A stretch of DNA of 8,736 nucleotides from Clostridia bacterium (lineage in GTDB: Bacteria > Bacillota > Clostridia > Oscillospirales > CAG-382), in assembly GCA_017938055.1 (NCBI GenBank), contig JAGBCG010000121.1:1-8736 (forward strand), read 5' to 3'. The translations under genes were made by a program, and so were the position numbers. Positions 7,106-8,736 of this stretch are shown piece after piece. How positions within the stretch are numbered: position 1 is the first letter of the stretch; every line of letters begins with the position of its first letter. The notes below the pieces were generated by a model. That model was given only the letters and a program-made list of their open reading frames with translations, made no database searches and was not told where the DNA came from.

Positions 7106-7133
7106 TGCAAAAAAAGACAACACGGGAGGAAAA

Positions 7134-7337
7134 ATGACTGACAGAAGACAGAAAAATATAGATGATTTCACAGCAGGAGGATGTCATATCACGGCGTGTG
7201 CACAGTGCGGATATCAGTTAATAAACGGAGATTCAGCTCTGCGAGTGCACGAAACGGGTGACATTATCCATAAGGACTGCTGGATGGACTATTTTGACGA
7301 AAATATGGGCGAGTTTGCAATAGAGGTAGAGTTTTAG
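7134..7337 (+). CDS. Small zinc-binding protein, first gene of the packaging operon
   Basis: A 67-residue protein I do not recognise as a named family. It carries C22-x2-C25 and, about 20 residues on, H46-x2-C49 (IHKDCW), a LIM- or zinc-ribbon-like four-ligand set that should bind one zinc ion. C17-H18 lie just before the first pair. The C-terminal third is acidic and hydrophobic (DYFDENMGEFAIEVEF), and no membrane segment or signal peptide is seen. The start is supported by GGGAGGA (7124-7130) just upstream. Its stop is directly followed by the ribosome binding site of the terminase small subunit gene, so it is the first gene of that operon and presumably serves the phage-type module. Its role could be DNA binding, protein contact or regulation; nothing in the sequence decides between these. 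Confidence 0.78.
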   Translation: MTDRRQKNIDDFTAGGCHITACAQCGYQLINGDSALRVHETGDIIHKDCWMDYFDENMGEFAIEVEF

Positions 7338-7346
7338 GAGGAGCAA

Positions 7347-7733
7347 ATGAATAAGACAACAAGGCTTTGTGGTCTTGAGGAAAGAGTGGAGGAGTATTTT
7401 ACACTTTGCGACAGTTTGAATACAACTGACAACAAAAAGATAGTAAGACCCTACACAATGTCAGGACTCTTATATCATATTGGCCTTACAAAGCATGAAT
7501 TTGAGCAGCTGTCACAGGTGAAAAAGTATTCGGATTTACTTAGAAGTGCAAGGGCGAGAATAGAGGCTTTTATAGAAGAAAAGTCACTGTCGGGAGAGCT
7601 GTCAATAAACGCTTCACAAGCAAGTCTGAAATACTATTTCGGCTGGGGAGATAAAGCAGAAATGACCGACAGCACAAAAACGCAGATAATACAGGTAAGC
7701 CTCAGCGACGAAGCAAGGGAGCTGGCAAAATAA
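7347..7733 (+). CDS. Phage terminase small subunit (DNA-packaging protein)
   Basis: The small terminase subunit recognises viral DNA and hands it to the large subunit for cutting and packaging into the prohead. The 128-residue product has the layout of gp3-like DNA-packaging proteins. A winged or HTH-like N-terminal segment RPYTMSGLLYHIGLTKHEFEQL lies about residues 34-55. A long helical region follows (SARARIEAFIEEKSLSG, about 67-83), and then the conserved ASLKYYFGWGDK block (about 92-103), which closely resembles the L-K-x-x-F-G-W-x-D/E-K signature of these proteins. The assignment rests on this motif pattern and on the terminase large subunit gene that follows immediately. AGGAGGAG (7336-7343) overlaps the upstream stop and serves the ATG at 7347, suggesting coupled translation. 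Its own stop TAA abuts the GTG start of the large subunit. Confidence 0.85.
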   Translation: MNKTTRLCGLEERVEEYFTLCDSLNTTDNKKIVRPYTMSGLLYHIGLTKHEFEQLSQVKKYSDLLRSARARIEAFIEEKSLSGELSINASQASLKYYFGWGDKAEMTDSTKTQIIQVSLSDEARELAK

Positions 7734-8736
7734 GTGGAGCAAACAATAGTTCTTTGCGGTCTGCCACAGGAAAAACAGCGTGAATTTTTTCTCGCATCCG
7801 AAAAATACATAGCCTACGGCGGAGCAAGAGGAGGGGGAAAAAGCTGGGCATTAAGACGAAAGCTTGTGCTGCTTGCACTTGAATACAGCGGAATATCAAT
7901 ACTACTTATAAGGCGTACATATGCTGAGCTTCGTGACAATCATCTTCGTGTAATGGTGTCTGAGCTTAGTGATTTGTGTAAATATACAGATTCAAGAAAA
8001 ACCTTTGAATTTCCCTGTGGAAGCAGAATAAGGCTTGGATATCTTGACAGCGAAAGCGATGTTTTACAGTATCAGGGACAGGAATTTGATATTATTGCAA
8101 TAGACGAGGCAACTCAGCTTACTGAATATCAGTTCCACACATTGAAGGGGTGCTTAAGAGGTGCAAATGACTTTCCAAAGCGAATGTATCTTACCTGCAA
8201 TCCCGGAGGAGTAGGTCATGGCTGGGTAAAGAGGCTGTTCATTGACAGAAATTATCGTGAGGGTGAGCATGAAAAGGACTACCGTTTTATACAGGCACTT
8301 GTATATGACAACAAAATTCTGCTTGAAAACAATCCCGATTATCTTGACCAGCTTAAAAGCCTTCCAAATTCCTTGAAAAACGCATGGCTTAACGGCGACT
8401 GGCAACAGTTTGAGGGTCAGTTTTTTAATGAATTTGATGAGGATGTGCATACTGTAGAAAAATATGAGCTTTCGGAGGATGTAAAAAGGTACTGTGCAAT
8501 AGACTACGGTCTTGATATGCTTGCGGCAGTTTTTGTGGCGGTTGACAGCGATGGAAAAGCGGTTGTGTATGATGAAATACACAAGGATAATCTGATTGTC
8601 AGCGAAGCGGCAAAGCTGATAGACGAGAAAAAAAAGGGCGTTTGTATGTTTATAGCCCCTTGCGATTTGTGGTCAAGGCAAAAGGATTCGGGTAAGAGAA
8701 TAGCAGAGCTTTTTGCACAGTCGGGAATTTTTCTTA
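7734..8736 (+). CDS. Phage terminase large subunit (3' end outside window)
   Basis: The large terminase is the packaging ATPase and endonuclease that pumps DNA into the prohead. The open frame gives 334 codons and runs off the window. The ATPase domain has Walker A GGARGGGKS at 29-37, Walker B IIAIDEA at 120-126 (D124, E125) and the coupling motif TCNPGG at 154-159, plus Q12/Q15 near the N-terminus as an adenine-binding motif. The RNase H-like nuclease domain starts at about 250 with D257 in AIDYGLD, then E281 in VYDEIH and D311 in APCDLW as likely metal ligands. The start must be GTG at 7734: an in-frame TAA (7731-7733) lies directly before it, and the first in-frame ATG comes after Walker A. 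A ribosome binding site, AAGGGAG (7715-7721), sits about 12 bases upstream inside the small-subunit gene, so translational coupling is likely. No frameshift or missing catalytic residue is seen, so the gene looks functional as far as it goes. Confidence 0.93.
   Translation, partial: MEQTIVLCGLPQEKQREFFLASEKYIAYGGARGGGKSWALRRKLVLLALEYSGISILLIRRTYAELRDNHLRVMVSELSDLCKYTDSRKTFEFPCGSRIRLGYLDSESDVLQYQGQEFDIIAIDEATQLTEYQFHTLKGCLRGANDFPKRMYLTCNPGGVGHGWVKRLFIDRNYREGEHEKDYRFIQALVYDNKILLENNPDYLDQLKSLPNSLKNAWLNGDWQQFEGQFFNEFDEDVHTVEKYELSEDVKRYCAIDYGLDMLAAVFVAVDSDGKAVVYDEIHKDNLIVSEAAKLIDEKKKGVCMFIAPCDLWSRQKDSGKRIAELFAQSGIFL

Larger units (their letters stand above)
6734..7133. other. 400-bp intergenic region between addA and the packaging operon
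   Basis: This gap holds no convincing gene but is dense in signals. From left to right it contains an AT-rich stretch with a 14-bp perfect palindrome AAATTTTAAAATTT (6798-6811) and near-repeats of ATCAAAATTTG (6743-6753, 6815-6826), then the addA terminator (6832-6867). Next come TGTGAAAA direct repeats (6877-6884, 6892-6899) flanking ACATTTAATGT, a LexA-type palindrome (6955-6966), a strong promoter (6977-7005), and a roughly 120-base leader carrying two hairpins, a 16-bp palindrome and two more LexA-like boxes. The switch from host to phage-type genes happens somewhere in this interval. If this is an integrated element, its left end should lie here, but no tRNA gene or obvious attachment core is visible. 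Confidence 0.75.

Noticed and set aside
6913..7110. Minus-strand open frame of 65 codons with several cysteines, opposite the packaging promoter
   Set aside because: It overlaps the P1 promoter, the LexA boxes and the hairpins, has no evident ribosome binding site, and its content is explained by the + strand signals.
7040..7141. 33-codon leader ORF (ATG 7040) spanning the attenuator hairpin, with its stop overlapping the start of the zinc-protein gene
   Set aside because: The position would suit translational attenuation, but no ribosome binding site precedes the ATG and the composition looks random. It is worth re-checking only if the leader proves conserved.
1..8736. CRISPR array, tRNA, rRNA or insertion sequence
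   Set aside because: I see no regularly spaced repeats, tRNA-like cloverleaf, rRNA segment, transposase or terminal inverted repeats in the window.

Overview
The window looks like chromosomal DNA from a low-to-medium-GC anaerobic Firmicute, most likely a member of the Clostridia. Four things point there: the zinc-ribbon form of ribosomal protein L32, the pairing of a PDZ/radical-SAM/DUF512 protein with Der, an AddA-type (not RecB-type) recombination helicase-nuclease, and strong AGGAGG-type ribosome binding sites with sigma-A-like promoters. All supported genes lie on the + strand. The genus cannot be named from sequence reading alone.

Layout. Positions 1-119 are the 3' end of rpmF (L32), followed by a strong intrinsic terminator (152-199). 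Positions 247-2942 hold a probable two-gene operon: a PDZ/radical-SAM-like DUF512 protein, then the ribosome-assembly GTPase Der, closed by a terminator at 2972-2998. Positions 3047-6733 encode full-length AddA, with a terminator at 6832-6867. No addB is visible on either side of addA. A 400-bp intergenic region (6734-7133) then separates this housekeeping block from phage-type DNA-packaging genes: a 67-residue zinc-binding protein of unknown function (7134-7337), a terminase small subunit (7347-7733), and a terminase large subunit (7734 to the window end, incomplete). The large subunit begins with GTG, so a search restricted to ATG starts would miss it.

The most interesting part is the control region of the packaging operon. 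It has a near-consensus extended -10 promoter (6977-7005) and two perfect GAAC-N4-GTTC palindromes, which is the Gram-positive LexA/SOS-box core. One lies at 6955-6966, just upstream of the -35, and one at 7081-7092 in the leader. A one-mismatch third copy follows directly at 7094-7105. The leader also holds a hairpin followed by seven T (7046-7068), which could act as an attenuator, and a 16-bp perfect palindrome. My reading is that a phage packaging operon here is under direct LexA (DNA-damage) control. It sits immediately downstream of addA, with no integrase, repressor or lysogeny module on this side.

This could be the packaging end of an SOS-inducible prophage, a cryptic remnant, or a domesticated (gene-transfer-agent-like) particle system. 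The sequence past 8736 is needed to choose between these.
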